Of a stretch of 58,534 nt of DNA, positions 17,225 to 25,939 are shown piece by piece. This stretch comes from Pseudomonas putida (GTDB taxonomy: Bacteria; Pseudomonadota; Gammaproteobacteria; Pseudomonadales; Pseudomonadaceae), in assembly GCF_022627325.1 (NCBI RefSeq), contig NZ_JAETZZ010000021.1:1-58534 (forward strand), in the 5' to 3' direction. Under the pieces are notes generated by a model. It worked only from the letters and a program-made list of their open reading frames with translations, had not been told where the DNA came from and made no database searches. How positions within the stretch are numbered: position 1 is the first letter of the stretch; each line of letters begins with the position of its first letter. Both the position numbers and the translations under genes were made by a program.

Positions 17225-18291
17225 AAGGCGACCCCATCGTAAGGAATGTGGAAGACGGCGCAACGCGAAGGCTCTGCGTCACGACCAGGGCGTTTGAGCC
17301 AGCCCAGCCAGCCCAGCGCGACATTGCCGCTGCGGCCCAGTTGGGCACGGGGCACGGCCTCGCGCTTAAGTAGCGGGGCGATTTCGAAATCAAGCTCGGC
17401 ACCCACGTAAAAGCGCACCAGTTCGACCAGCTTGCGGTAGTCGTCCGTGCCAGGCTGAAACCGACGGTAATCGGCCAGCGCCAGGGGGCCGAGCTCGATG
17501 CGGATGCACGACTGGTAGTCCCACACGCGGTTGCCGGCCACAGCGCTTTGGCCAAGCTGGGCGTTCTTGCGGCCAAGCTGGGTGCACTGTTCGGGCTGCA
17601 GGTTCAACCAGCGGCCGGCGAACTGCCTGACCTTGATCGGCAGGGCGAAATAAAAACCGAGCATTCGCTCAAGGTTCAGCGCATTGCGTGGCTTCTGGCT
17701 GAGCAGCCCGGCGAAGTAGCTGAACAGCTCGCGGCGCAGCACCGGTTGCTGTCGTTCGAACTTCAACTGCTGGGCACGCGGGCCCAGGCCGACCAGGTTG
17801 AGCAGGTAGCCATCGAAGCCCGAGGTACCGTTGCGCTCGTGCTCGATATGGAATTTGTACTTTTGCCAGGCTTCGTAGAACAGCGTGATCATGCGGTGCG
17901 AGAAAATATCGAGAAACGCGTGGGCGGCATCGTCTCGGTACTGCACGTGGCGTTCGAGCAGCAGCTCGGTGTACGGGCGAGGCAGTACGCCCGACGGGCC
18001 TACCAGGCCCATGAAAGTGACCTGCACCTCAGACAGCGGCAGGCCGGCCGTCGATACCTTGCCCTCACGCTCGAACTGCAGGTCGCTGACCTCGCTGGCC
18101 GGAAACGCCAGCGACAGCTGGGTGCGAAAACGCAGCGGGTCTTCGTGAGGCCGGGTTGCCAGGTCCATGCGCCCGGTACGGCTGTAGTGCAGGCGAAGCA
18201 GGCGCACCAATTGAAAGAATTCGAATCGGTGCGGCTCGGCTCTGGCTTGATCGATCAGACCAGGGGCTGATCGCCAGTACGTGCTGGCCAT
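17221..18291 (-). CDS. tssG: T6SS baseplate protein TssG
   Basis: 356 aa. N-terminal YWRSAPGLIDQARAEPHRFE and FFQLVRLLRLHY are the TssG hallmark, followed by VSDLQFE, the LGLVGPSG-like MGLVGPSGVLPRPYTEL segment, and C-terminal ALGWLGWLKRPGRDAEPSR. TssG sits at the core of the baseplate wedge with two TssF copies and TssE. The start lies 37 nt inside the end of tssF, an overlap usual for this gene pair. High confidence. Confidence 0.95.
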   Translation of the reverse strand: MASTYWRSAPGLIDQARAEPHRFEFFQLVRLLRLHYSRTGRMDLATRPHEDPLRFRTQLSLAFPASEVSDLQFEREGKVSTAGLPLSEVQVTFMGLVGPSGVLPRPYTELLLERHVQYRDDAAHAFLDIFSHRMITLFYEAWQKYKFHIEHERNGTSGFDGYLLNLVGLGPRAQQLKFERQQPVLRRELFSYFAGLLSQKPRNALNLERMLGFYFALPIKVRQFAGRWLNLQPEQCTQLGRKNAQLGQSAVAGNRVWDYQSCIRIELGPLALADYRRFQPGTDDYRKLVELVRFYVGAELDFEIAPLLKREAVPRAQLGRSGNVALGWLGWLKRPGRDAEPSRCAVFHIPYDGVAL

Positions 18292-20075
18292 TGGACGACT
18301 CTCATTTCTCGTTGTTGGGTACGCAAAGTCAGTTGGGTGAAGCTGTTCATCGAGCAGTACTGGCCAAAGAAGTGGTCCAGCACCATGCCGAACAGGAACA
18401 CACCGCTGCCGGTGAATTGGCTTTCATCGAAGGTCAGGGTGATGCCTACGCCACGCACGAAATTCGGCCGCGGGTGGCCGATACGCGCTACCACCGGCTC
18501 GCTACTGATTGCCTTGATGCCGTTGATCTGTTTACGGATGGCCGACACGTTGCGGTAGTTGTACAGCGACAGCAGCTCGAGCAGCACTTCGCGGCCCTGG
18601 CTCACCAGCGACAAGTGGTTGAGCGACAGGTGCGCGATCAGCCGCCAGATCAGGCCTTTACCCAGCGGCACGCGCACCGTGGCGGTGGGTTTGCGCAGGC
18701 AGCGGATATCTTTGATCACCGAGTTGGCCGGGATGTTGAAATCACCCCGTTCGCCACCGAACGGCAGCAGCAGGGGGACGTCGCGGTTGCTGCAGGTCAG
18801 GCTGATGCTCAGGGTATCGCTGTTGCCGTCGATCAGTTCCAGGTCGCGGTCGACCACGCGAATGCTCATCGCCGTGGCATCGCCCTGGTTACGCCGGCGG
18901 GCAATCCAGAAGCTGTTGTGCGGGTCTTGCTCGCCACGCGGCTCGAAGAATGGCTGGCAGGTGCCGACGTGGTCGATGCCACCGAGCTTGCGCACGCGCC
19001 GCACCCGGTCGATCGAGACCACTTCTGCCGCATTGTGCAGGCGAATGTCCGGGGTGACCGGGTATTCGTGCTGGGTGTGGGTGAGCTTGATCGGCTCGGC
19101 CTGTTGGCGAAACAGGTTGATGATCGGCGTGCAGTTGAGCTTGAAGTTGTTGCGACCGATGTTCTGGGCCAGCCGTGCCAGGCGCTCGCTAAGGTCGTAA
19201 TCGTTGAAGTAGAAGTTGATCTCGACCTGCTCGATGGCTTTGCCCTGCAGGATGCGGGCAAAACCTGAGAGGTCGAAGAACATGAATTTGTCGGGAAACG
19301 TGAAGTACTCGTGCAACAGGCGGTAACCGAGGAATGAGCGCTCGGAATAATCCACCAGGCCCTCGTCACGGGCATAGCCCACCGCCTGCAGGGCGTCGGC
19401 GGGTAGCGCGACTTCCCGGCTGCGGCCTTCATCCTGGAAGCTGAGTGTGGCCTTGGCCAGGTTGTTGAACAGCAGCTCGTAGAGCTGGTGCATCAGTGTT
19501 GCTTCGCCATCGAGGAAAAAGCGCAGGCGGTCCAGCTCCATCTGGCCAAACAAAGCGTCGCCGGTGGCTTCCAGGCGGATGCGCAAGCGCGCCACCAGAT
19601 CGGCGCTATGGCCGTTGAAGGCCGAGCGTTCCATCTCGGCGAAGGAGGCGTGTTGCACGGCCACCGGCCACAGCTCCACCGGATAGCAGGTGCGGAACTT
19701 GCACACGACGCCTTCAACGGCGTTGGCGCGCATCTCGGTGTGGCGCGCCACGCGGTAGGCTTCGGTGACCTTCTCCTGCTTGCCAAGGCTGAGCTCGGCG
19801 ATCGACATCGACGGGGTAGGGCGCAGGTAGTGCGGGTACAGCACCTCAAGGAACGACTCGACAATCTCGGGGAACTCGTCATCGAGCTTTTTGTGCACCC
19901 GCGCCGACAGGAACGAGAACGCCTCGATCAGGCGCTCGGTATGCGGGTCCTCGCAGTTGTCGCCCTCGATCAGCAGCCGCGAGGCGATTTTCGGGTACTG
20001 CGCAGCAAACTCCTGGCCGAGGAAGCGCAGGTGCGACAGTTCCTTTTCGTAGTAGGGCAGCAGTTCGTCGAGCAT
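18255..20075 (-). CDS. tssF: T6SS baseplate protein TssF
   Basis: 606 aa, beginning MLDELLPYYEKELSHLRFLG, the standard TssF N-terminus, and containing PKIASRLLIEGDNCEDPHTE and VESFLEVLYPHYLRPTPS. TssF is the largest wedge subunit; it forms a dimer around TssG and contacts the VgrG hub. The start overlaps the tssE stop by one base (TGATG), so the two are translationally coupled. Length and motifs are typical. Confidence 0.95.
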   Translation of the reverse strand: MLDELLPYYEKELSHLRFLGQEFAAQYPKIASRLLIEGDNCEDPHTERLIEAFSFLSARVHKKLDDEFPEIVESFLEVLYPHYLRPTPSMSIAELSLGKQEKVTEAYRVARHTEMRANAVEGVVCKFRTCYPVELWPVAVQHASFAEMERSAFNGHSADLVARLRIRLEATGDALFGQMELDRLRFFLDGEATLMHQLYELLFNNLAKATLSFQDEGRSREVALPADALQAVGYARDEGLVDYSERSFLGYRLLHEYFTFPDKFMFFDLSGFARILQGKAIEQVEINFYFNDYDLSERLARLAQNIGRNNFKLNCTPIINLFRQQAEPIKLTHTQHEYPVTPDIRLHNAAEVVSIDRVRRVRKLGGIDHVGTCQPFFEPRGEQDPHNSFWIARRRNQGDATAMSIRVVDRDLELIDGNSDTLSISLTCSNRDVPLLLPFGGERGDFNIPANSVIKDIRCLRKPTATVRVPLGKGLIWRLIAHLSLNHLSLVSQGREVLLELLSLYNYRNVSAIRKQINGIKAISSEPVVARIGHPRPNFVRGVGITLTFDESQFTGSGVFLFGMVLDHFFGQYCSMNSFTQLTLRTQQREMRVVQWPARTGDQPLV

Positions 20076-20557
20076 CAGTTGAGGTTCTGCACTTTGTATT
20101 CCTGGGTGTTGACTTGCAGCACGGCGTCGAACGACACCTGGCGGCTGATGTCCTGCAGGCGCAAAACTGCGTCCACGCGGAAGGTCAACATGCGATGGCC
20201 GTTTTGCTGGGCCAGCAGCTGTACGCGCACCCGACGAAAACGCCGGTCGCCGGTACTGATCGCGCGCTCCAGCTGTTGCTGGATCAGCCGCCGGTCGTGC
20301 GGGTCGAGCACGCTGCGGCTGATGAAATCGGGCATGCCGTATTCGAGGATGGACCCACCGAGCTGGCTGAAACCTTCGATCTGCTCGGCGACCAGGGACT
20401 GGCGGGTATTCACCAGCACCTCCAGGTCGCGCACGATGCTCGCCTTGTATTCGGCCAGCGAGCAGGTGCGCTGCACAGCCGGCTCGGCCGACTGAAACGG
20501 ACGGTCGTCCAGCAGCCGGTCGAGCAGCGAGGGCAGCAGGCGGGCCTGATTACTCAT
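20075..20557 (-). CDS. tssE: T6SS baseplate gp25-like protein TssE
   Basis: 160 aa of the phage gp25/TssE family. SLLDRLLDDRP opens the protein, followed by the YGMPDFISRSVLDPHDRRLI segment and the EIRRF-equivalent RRFRRVRVQLL. TssE initiates the sheath on the baseplate. AAGGA lies 6 nt before the ATG. It sits between tssC and tssF, as in other T6SS clusters. Confidence 0.94.
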   Translation of the reverse strand: MSNQARLLPSLLDRLLDDRPFQSAEPAVQRTCSLAEYKASIVRDLEVLVNTRQSLVAEQIEGFSQLGGSILEYGMPDFISRSVLDPHDRRLIQQQLERAISTGDRRFRRVRVQLLAQQNGHRMLTFRVDAVLRLQDISRQVSFDAVLQVNTQEYKVQNLN

Positions 20558-20583
20558 GTGTCATCCTTGAACACGCAGGCCGG

Positions 20584-22086
20584 TCAGCCGCGAGCGCCTT
20601 GCGGCAGCTCTGCGACCAGGCGCAGCGAAGCGGTCAGTTCGTCGAGCTGGTAGTGCGGGCGCAGGTAGGTCACGGCCTTGTACACACCTGGCTTGCCTGG
20701 CACCTCGAACACCTCGGCACGGGCTTCGCGCAGCGGGAACTTGGCCTTGGCCTCCTGGCTGGCGGTGTCGTCGAGCAGCACATAGCTGGCCAGCCACTGG
20801 TTGAGGAAACGCTCGACGTCCATGCGCGAGGCGAAGCTGCCGATCTTGTCGCGCATGATCGCCTTCATGTAGTGGGCAATGCGCGAGGTGGCGAAGATGT
20901 ACTGCAGCTGCGCCGAGAGGCGTGCGTTGGCATTGGCGATGTCGGTGTTGTATTGCTTCTGCTTCTGCGCCGACTGGGTGCCGAAGAACGCGGCGTAGTC
21001 GGTGCCCTTGCAATGCACCAGCGGGATGAAGCCAAGGTCCGACAGCTCTTTTTCACGGCGGTCGGTGATGGCGATTTCAGTTGGGCATTTGAGGGCGATT
21101 TCGCCGTCATCGGTCTTGAAGGTATGTGTTGGCAGGCCTTCTACCAGGCCGCCACCTTCGACGCCGCGGATGGCCACGCACCAGCCGTAGCGCGAGAAGG
21201 CATCGGTGACGCGGGTGCCCAGGGCGTAGGCGGCGTTCATCCACAGGTATTTGTTGTGGTCACGGCCGTCGACGCTTTCGACGAAGTTGAATTCTTCCAC
21301 CGGAGTGGTATCAGGGCCATATGGCAGGCGGCCGAGCACATGCGGCAGGGTCAGGCCGACATAGCGCGAGTCCTCCGAGGCGCGGAACGACTTCCACTTG
21401 GCGTATTCGACCGTGTCGAAGATTTTCGCCAAGTCACGCGGGCCGGACATGTCGGTGAACGAGTCCCAGCCAAACAGCTCGGGCGAGGCGGCCGAAATGA
21501 ACGGCGCGTGGGCCGCAGCGGCCACGTGCGAGATCTCTTCGAGCAGGTACATGTCTTCGGGGTTGCGGTTGAATTCGTAGTCACCGATCAGCATGCCGAA
21601 CGGGGCGCCACCGAAGGTGCCGTACTCTTCTTCGTACACCTTCTTGAACAGCGCGCTCTGGTCGAATTCGCTGGCGGCCTTGAGGTCGCGCACCAGGTCC
21701 TTCTTCGAGGCGTTGAGCAGGTGGATCTTCAGCGTGGTGCTGGTTTCGGTCTGGTCAACCTGATACTTCAGGCCGCGCCAGGAGGCTTCCAGCTGCTGGA
21801 ATTCGCGGGCGTGCATGATCTCGTTCATCTGCTCGGAGAGCATCGAGTCGATCTCGGCGATGCGCGCGTCGAGCACGGCGATCAGGTCCTTGCTCGGGGT
21901 CATCTCGCCCTCGAGCACCTGGTTGACCAGCTCACCGATCAGGTCACGGGTGCGGTTGCGCTCGGTGTCGGAGCGGGCCACACGGCTTTGCGAAATGATG
22001 CTGTCGAGCAGCGAGGCCTGCGGGGCGAAGGTTTCCACCTCGACCAGGTCAGTGTCCTGTTGTGGCAATGTTTGCTTGTCGGTCAT
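20584..22086 (-). CDS. tssC: T6SS contractile sheath large subunit TssC
   Basis: 500 aa. The segments ARIAEIDSMLSEQMNEIMH, LEASWRGLKYQVDQTETS and MLIGDYEFNRNPEDMYLLEE are diagnostic of TssC (VipB). With TssB it polymerises into the sheath that contracts to drive the Hcp tube outward. AGGAG lies 7 nt before the start, and only 14 bp separate it from tssB. Length matches the family. No defects. Confidence 0.96.
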   Translation of the reverse strand: MTDKQTLPQQDTDLVEVETFAPQASLLDSIISQSRVARSDTERNRTRDLIGELVNQVLEGEMTPSKDLIAVLDARIAEIDSMLSEQMNEIMHAREFQQLEASWRGLKYQVDQTETSTTLKIHLLNASKKDLVRDLKAASEFDQSALFKKVYEEEYGTFGGAPFGMLIGDYEFNRNPEDMYLLEEISHVAAAAHAPFISAASPELFGWDSFTDMSGPRDLAKIFDTVEYAKWKSFRASEDSRYVGLTLPHVLGRLPYGPDTTPVEEFNFVESVDGRDHNKYLWMNAAYALGTRVTDAFSRYGWCVAIRGVEGGGLVEGLPTHTFKTDDGEIALKCPTEIAITDRREKELSDLGFIPLVHCKGTDYAAFFGTQSAQKQKQYNTDIANANARLSAQLQYIFATSRIAHYMKAIMRDKIGSFASRMDVERFLNQWLASYVLLDDTASQEAKAKFPLREARAEVFEVPGKPGVYKAVTYLRPHYQLDELTASLRLVAELPQGARG

Positions 22087-22100
22087 CGTCTGGCTCCTGC

Positions 22101-22634
22101 TTACTCTTTGCCATCGGCGGCGGGGACGGCGGCTTCGCGACCGAATTCCTTGCCCAGGGTTTTCAGCTTCTCGGTGTTCTGCAGCACGTCCATCAGCAGC
22201 TCTTCGAGCTTGTCGTTGCCGCCCATCTTGTTGCGCAGGTCGGCCAGCTTGTTACGCACTTCCAAGAGCTTGCGCAGCGGCTCGACTTGCTTCACCACGT
22301 TCTGCGGCTCGAAGTCTTCCATGCTGTTGAAGTTCAGCTCCACGCCCAGCTGGGTGCCGTTCTTGGCCAGGGTGTTGTCGACGCGGTAGGTCAGGCGCGG
22401 CTTGATGCCTTTGAGCACGCCGTTGAAGTTGTCGCGGTCGATGAAGACGAACTTGCGGTCCTTGAGCTTGGGCAAGGGCTCCAGCGGGTTGCCGGAAAAA
22501 TCGCCCAGCACGCCAACGACAAAGGGCAGCTCCTTTTTCTCGATCGCATCACCGATGTCCACGTCGTAAGTGATGTGAACCCGCGGCGCGCGAACGCGGT
22601 CGAGTTTGTGCTGGGTACTTTCCTTCTTCGCCAT
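22101..22634 (-). CDS. tssB: T6SS contractile sheath small subunit TssB
   Basis: 177 aa from the ATG at 22634, chosen because GGAG lies 7 nt upstream and the protein then begins MAKKESTQHKLDRVRAPRVH, the canonical TssB start; an upstream ATG at 22670 lacks that support. The core VVGVLGDFSGNPLEPLPKLK and DNFNGVLKGIKPRLTYRVDN match VipA/TssB. It binds TssC and its C-terminal helix carries the ClpV-contact region. It is the first core component gene after the accessory gene in the operon. Confidence 0.96.
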   Translation of the reverse strand: MAKKESTQHKLDRVRAPRVHITYDVDIGDAIEKKELPFVVGVLGDFSGNPLEPLPKLKDRKFVFIDRDNFNGVLKGIKPRLTYRVDNTLAKNGTQLGVELNFNSMEDFEPQNVVKQVEPLRKLLEVRNKLADLRNKMGGNDKLEELLMDVLQNTEKLKTLGKEFGREAAVPAADGKE

Positions 22635-22695
22635 CGTGTTCTCCAGTGCGAGCAATTCGCTGCGAATCATGGCGCGGCCCGGCAGGGCCTGCGCG

Positions 22696-23460
22696 TTACA
22701 GTCCTTCGATCGTCAGCAGCAGGCGCTGACGGATTTCGTCGTTCATTTCCAGAATGTTGTCGCGCCCCACCAGCTCTTCGAAACTGGTGTTGCCGGCAAT
22801 TTGCGTGCTGCTACGGATGACCGAATCGTCGGGAAGTTCCGAACGCACCGGCGAGCTGATGACGCAGAAGGGCAGGTCACCCATGCCTTTGAGGCGCTCG
22901 AAGCTCAAGCCAAAGCGCAAGCCTTCGAACAGGCGGCCAAGGCCAGGCGACTTGCTCAGGCAGTAGAACAGCACCAGGTAGTGCACCACGAAGCGGTACA
23001 GCTCGGCGCTGCTGCGGTTGGGGTCGCTGATGACATTGCGAAAGCGCGCCAGCTCGAAGCCCTGAAAACCCACGACCCAGCGCACAGGGCTGGTGACGCG
23101 GATGACCTGCCCGCTGGGGGCCAGGACCTTGTCGTATTCCAGGGGGAACAATTCGGGGGTGGTGCTGATGAGGTTTAGCGGCACTTCCAGCTCGCTGACC
23201 AGCTGGAAAGGCGTGGCCGAGCCGATGCGTTCGTACAGTTCGATAAGCGACTGGAAGTGGCCTTGGGTTTCGCGCCCGCTGCTGCGTTGCGCACCCTGCA
23301 GGTATTCGCCGAACAGCGTTTGCGGACGGATCAGCGGCGCCACGGTAGCGAGGTAATCGCCCGCCTGCGCCTTGAGCGCATCGGAGATTGCCCGCGTTTG
23401 GCTACGCAGCTTGATCAGTGCTTCGACATCAAACGTCTGTGTCATCGGTACATCGTCCAT
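22696..23460 (-). CDS. Conserved T6SS accessory protein upstream of TssB (function not established)
   Basis: About 249-254 aa; starts at 23445 (MTQTFDVEALIKL) and 23460 (MDDVPMTQ) are both possible. No membrane segment or signal peptide. Helix-rich N-terminus; the middle holds LELFPLEYDKV-like ELFPLEYDKVLAPSGQVIRV, VRWVVGFQGFELARFRNVI and SELPDDSVIRSSTQIAGNTS, a globular protein I do not recognise from a named domain. It is the first gene of the T6SS operon, 61 bp before tssB. Short-TssA systems use a class of sheath-stabilising accessory proteins, reported in P. putida; this is a candidate for that role, by position only. A longer open frame reaching 23949 has no ribosome site and different composition, so I reject it as the start. 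Confidence 0.75.
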   Translation of the reverse strand: MDDVPMTQTFDVEALIKLRSQTRAISDALKAQAGDYLATVAPLIRPQTLFGEYLQGAQRSSGRETQGHFQSLIELYERIGSATPFQLVSELEVPLNLISTTPELFPLEYDKVLAPSGQVIRVTSPVRWVVGFQGFELARFRNVISDPNRSSAELYRFVVHYLVLFYCLSKSPGLGRLFEGLRFGLSFERLKGMGDLPFCVISSPVRSELPDDSVIRSSTQIAGNTSFEELVGRDNILEMNDEIRQRLLLTIEGL

Positions 23461-23990
23461 GAGCCTTTTGAATCGTCCTGATACGCCGCTGGCGTGGACT
23501 GGAAACTCGGTACTGGCACATGAATATCGTGTTGCCAGTAATGCCGTGTAGGGCACCCCACGTTGGAAGAAGTTCCTGTGAGGGCCGCGATTTTTTCCCT
23601 GTTTGTGACGCAGCGCAATGATGTCGCATTGATATCGGGCAGGGGTTTTGAGTGCGTAAAATCTGGGCTTGGGCCCGTGGGGAAGGGGCTTGAGGCCTGT
23701 GAAAACAGCTGAAAAAGAGATTGGAAAATATTTTTCAAAAGGTGAAGCAGGTCGCATTTCTGGGTGGCCCTGGTGGTGCTGCGAGGGCTTTACCACGGGC
23801 CTTTCAATGATGGCAATGCGACGGAATACGCCGCATGCAGCGGCGGATGGAGAGGGTTCAAGATCCAGGAGCCGGCATATTTGAGCGGCGTGTTTGACAG
23901 GCTCACTGGCACGGGATGCGCCCGTGATCGCCGGCAAAGCCGATGCCATCCCACTTCGGCCGTGCCGTTCGGCGGCAGGTTGGGGCGTTG
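23461..23990. promoter_or_regulatory. 530-bp gap upstream of the T6SS operon (probable promoter region)
   Basis: No gene seen. The operon promoter must lie here. A near-palindrome TTGGAAAATATTTTTCAA at 23721-23738 sits in a locally AT-rich patch about 270 bp before the first gene and could be a regulator site. A REP-like hairpin (CACGGG-ATGCG-CCCGTG, 23910-23926) lies near the 3' end of the next gene. I found no convincing sigma-54 motif. Confidence 0.4.
23910..23926 (-). terminator. Hairpin after the orphan membrane immunity-like gene
   Basis: CACGGG-ATGCG-CCCGTG, a perfect 6-bp stem, followed by REP-like GCCGGC sequence, 65 bp downstream of the stop of the gene at 23991-24542. No U-tract, so probably REP-type transcript end protection. 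Confidence 0.4.
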
Positions 23991-24542
23991 CTACCTACCG
24001 TCCACCTGGACGCAAATAGTCTTCTCCCCCACAACTTTGCACGGCCAACGGTCGTTGATGTAGGAATCGGGCGTAAAGCATATGCGCTCATCGTTCACCC
24101 AGAACATCTGCCATGCGGAGCCTGAAATACGGAGCTTTGGGCAAGACCAGTAGCCCTTCGCAGAGAGTGTGGCCGTGGTCGCAATGATCATGGCCGGGGC
24201 AGCGCAGCACATTATCGCGAACATCAACTGCAACGACCGGATTTCGAAGGTGTGAAGCCTGGACTTATTGGGCGGGTCGAATTTCTGACCGGTCCATACC
24301 GCGAAGGCGCAGACAACGAGCGAGTAGGGCGTCCCCGGAATCGCCGCGAGTACGAAAAAACTCATGAGCGGCGTTTCCACAACGGGTGCATTTCTGTAGA
24401 GGCGCCCATACAGCGGCAGCAGTTCGGTCCACAGCACGTAGAACGCAAGTGCGCACACCGCTAGCATGCACAGCGCAAAGCCGATGGCCACGCAGCGAAA
24501 GAGCAGCGGGGATCTGACATGGAGTTCGGGATGAGATTTCAT
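23991..24542 (-). CDS. Membrane immunity-like protein, paralogue 1 (orphan)
   Basis: 183 aa. Three hydrophobic helices (about residues 13-38, 57-82 and 106-128) are followed by a C-terminal domain of about 50 residues with four cysteines. The signature is SCPKLRISGSAW, YWV/FWV, CF-PDSY, PCK, C. The same signature is found in 26982-27539 and 51307-51849, so the three are paralogues. I do not recognise a named family with confidence; DUF1240-type small membrane proteins are a possibility. Paralogue 2 directly follows a putative membrane toxin, which makes an immunity role likely. No effector gene is next to this copy, so it would be an orphan immunity gene. It lies upstream of the T6SS operon on the same strand. 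Confidence 0.75.
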   Translation of the reverse strand: MKSHPELHVRSPLLFRCVAIGFALCMLAVCALAFYVLWTELLPLYGRLYRNAPVVETPLMSFFVLAAIPGTPYSLVVCAFAVWTGQKFDPPNKSRLHTFEIRSLQLMFAIMCCAAPAMIIATTATLSAKGYWSCPKLRISGSAWQMFWVNDERICFTPDSYINDRWPCKVVGEKTICVQVDGR

Positions 24543-24583
24543 GATGAGGTCAGCGTTCCTTGCTGTGCTTGATCGTTGATTTT

Positions 24584-24600
24584 GCCAGAGCCTGTCTGGC
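24584..24600. promoter_or_regulatory. Palindrome in the divergent gap before the ADP-ribosylglycohydrolase
   Basis: GCCAGA-GCCTG-TCTGGC, a perfect 6-bp stem, lies between the divergent genes at 24542 (-) and 24673 (+). It could be an operator or a leader hairpin for either gene. Weak evidence. Confidence 0.25.
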
Positions 24601-24672
24601 GGTGTTGTCAGGGGCTGACCAGGTCAGCAAAATGGGCCGATGGATGAGTGCAAGCCTTTGCAAGGAGCCAGC

Positions 24673-25788
24673 ATGATCGACCTGAGAAGTCCGGACGCAG
24701 TCCTGAGCGAATACGCCCAGCGCTACATCGATCTGGTCCCCGACGTATCCCCCCAGTTACAGCAACGCATGGAGTACATATACGATCCAGACCCGCCCAT
24801 ATTGCCACGCATCAAGCCAGCCTGGCTGAGCGACAGGCCTTGCACGCTTTCACGCGAACAAGCACTCGACCGCGCGCAGGGCGCACTGCTGGGCCTGGCA
24901 ATCGGTGATGCGGTGGGGACCACACTGGAGTTTCAGCGCCGCGGTCAGGGCCAGGTTACAGACATGGTCGGTGGTGGCCCATTCCGTCTGGCGCCCGGCG
25001 AGTGGACCGACGATACCAGCATGGCGCTGTGCCTGGCCGATACTTACGCGGCCAAGGGCAGGTTCGATTTCGCGACTTTTGCAGATGCACTGGTGCGTTG
25101 GTATCGCCAGGGCGAGAACAGCGTCAACGGGCGCTGTTTCGACATCGGCAATGCCACTCGGCGCGCGCTCGAAGGGTGGGAAGCTGAGGGCATTGCTTGG
25201 CAAGGGAATGCCGAGCCCATGACCGCTGGCAATGGTTCGTTGATCAGGCTTGCGCCCACTGCCATTTTTTGGCGCCACTCGCTCTCGGCGACTTGGCGAG
25301 AAAGTGCCACGCAGAGCACGGTCACGCACAGCGCGCCCGAAGTGCTGCAGTGCTGTAGCCTGTTCGGCGCGCAGTTGCATCTGGCACTCAATGGCGCCGA
25401 CAAACACGAGGCGCTGGCAGCCAAAGTGCGCCCGCTGACATCTCGGCCGCGGATTATCAATGCTGGCGAATACAAGCTCAAATCTCGAGAGCAGATTCGC
25501 TCTTCTGGCTATGTGGTCGACACCCTCGAAGCAGCGCTCTGGGCGGTTTGGCACACTGATAATTTCAAGGATGCGATTCTGCTCGCGGCCAACCTTGCCG
25601 ACGATGCCGACAGCGTGGCCGCCACGGCGGGGCAGTTGGCGGGTGCCTTGTACGGGGTATCGGGAATGCCGCCCGAGTGGGTAGCCAAGGTGGCCTGGTC
25701 GCAGCGTATAGGTCACTTGGCAAGGCGCTTGTTTGAGCATTCGCCGGCAACTGACGAACTCGATGAGCTGGTGTATGCCGACAACTGA
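24673..25788 (+). CDS. ADP-ribosylglycohydrolase (ARH/DraG family), possible T6SS immunity
   Basis: 371 aa from the ATG at 24673, preceded by AAGGAG at 6 nt (an ATG at 24640 has no such site). The ARH core starts near residue 67 (RAQGALLGLAIGDAVGTTLE). Mg-binding motifs are GEWTDDTSMAL (109-119) and ADDADSVAAT (309-318). These enzymes remove ADP-ribose from proteins or nucleic acids. A distinctive feature is the about 65-residue N-terminal extension before the core. The T6SS immunity protein Tri1 also has an ARH fold with an N-terminal extension that plugs its ADP-ribosyltransferase toxin. No toxin of that kind is seen nearby, so if it is immunity it is an orphan that could neutralise a rival's toxin. 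An ordinary metabolic role is the alternative. Confidence 0.85.
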   Translation: MIDLRSPDAVLSEYAQRYIDLVPDVSPQLQQRMEYIYDPDPPILPRIKPAWLSDRPCTLSREQALDRAQGALLGLAIGDAVGTTLEFQRRGQGQVTDMVGGGPFRLAPGEWTDDTSMALCLADTYAAKGRFDFATFADALVRWYRQGENSVNGRCFDIGNATRRALEGWEAEGIAWQGNAEPMTAGNGSLIRLAPTAIFWRHSLSATWRESATQSTVTHSAPEVLQCCSLFGAQLHLALNGADKHEALAAKVRPLTSRPRIINAGEYKLKSREQIRSSGYVVDTLEAALWAVWHTDNFKDAILLAANLADDADSVAATAGQLAGALYGVSGMPPEWVAKVAWSQRIGHLARRLFEHSPATDELDELVYADN

Positions 25789-25939
25789 TGCTCAAGCCTT
25801 CCTCTGGTGAGCGGCTCGCAGAACGGGATCTTGCGCCACGTCGTTGAGGTACGAATCACTCCCAGGTTTGCTGCTTTCTACAAGGGGCTTCGGGTTGGGG
25901 GCGAATAGGGTGATTTATTAGTAGGTAACAAATAGACTT

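Noticed and set aside
23446..23949. N-terminal extension of the T6SS leader gene giving a 417-aa protein
   Set aside because: The extension has no ribosome site, is Pro/Arg/Cys-rich with no coding pattern, and covers the expected promoter region.
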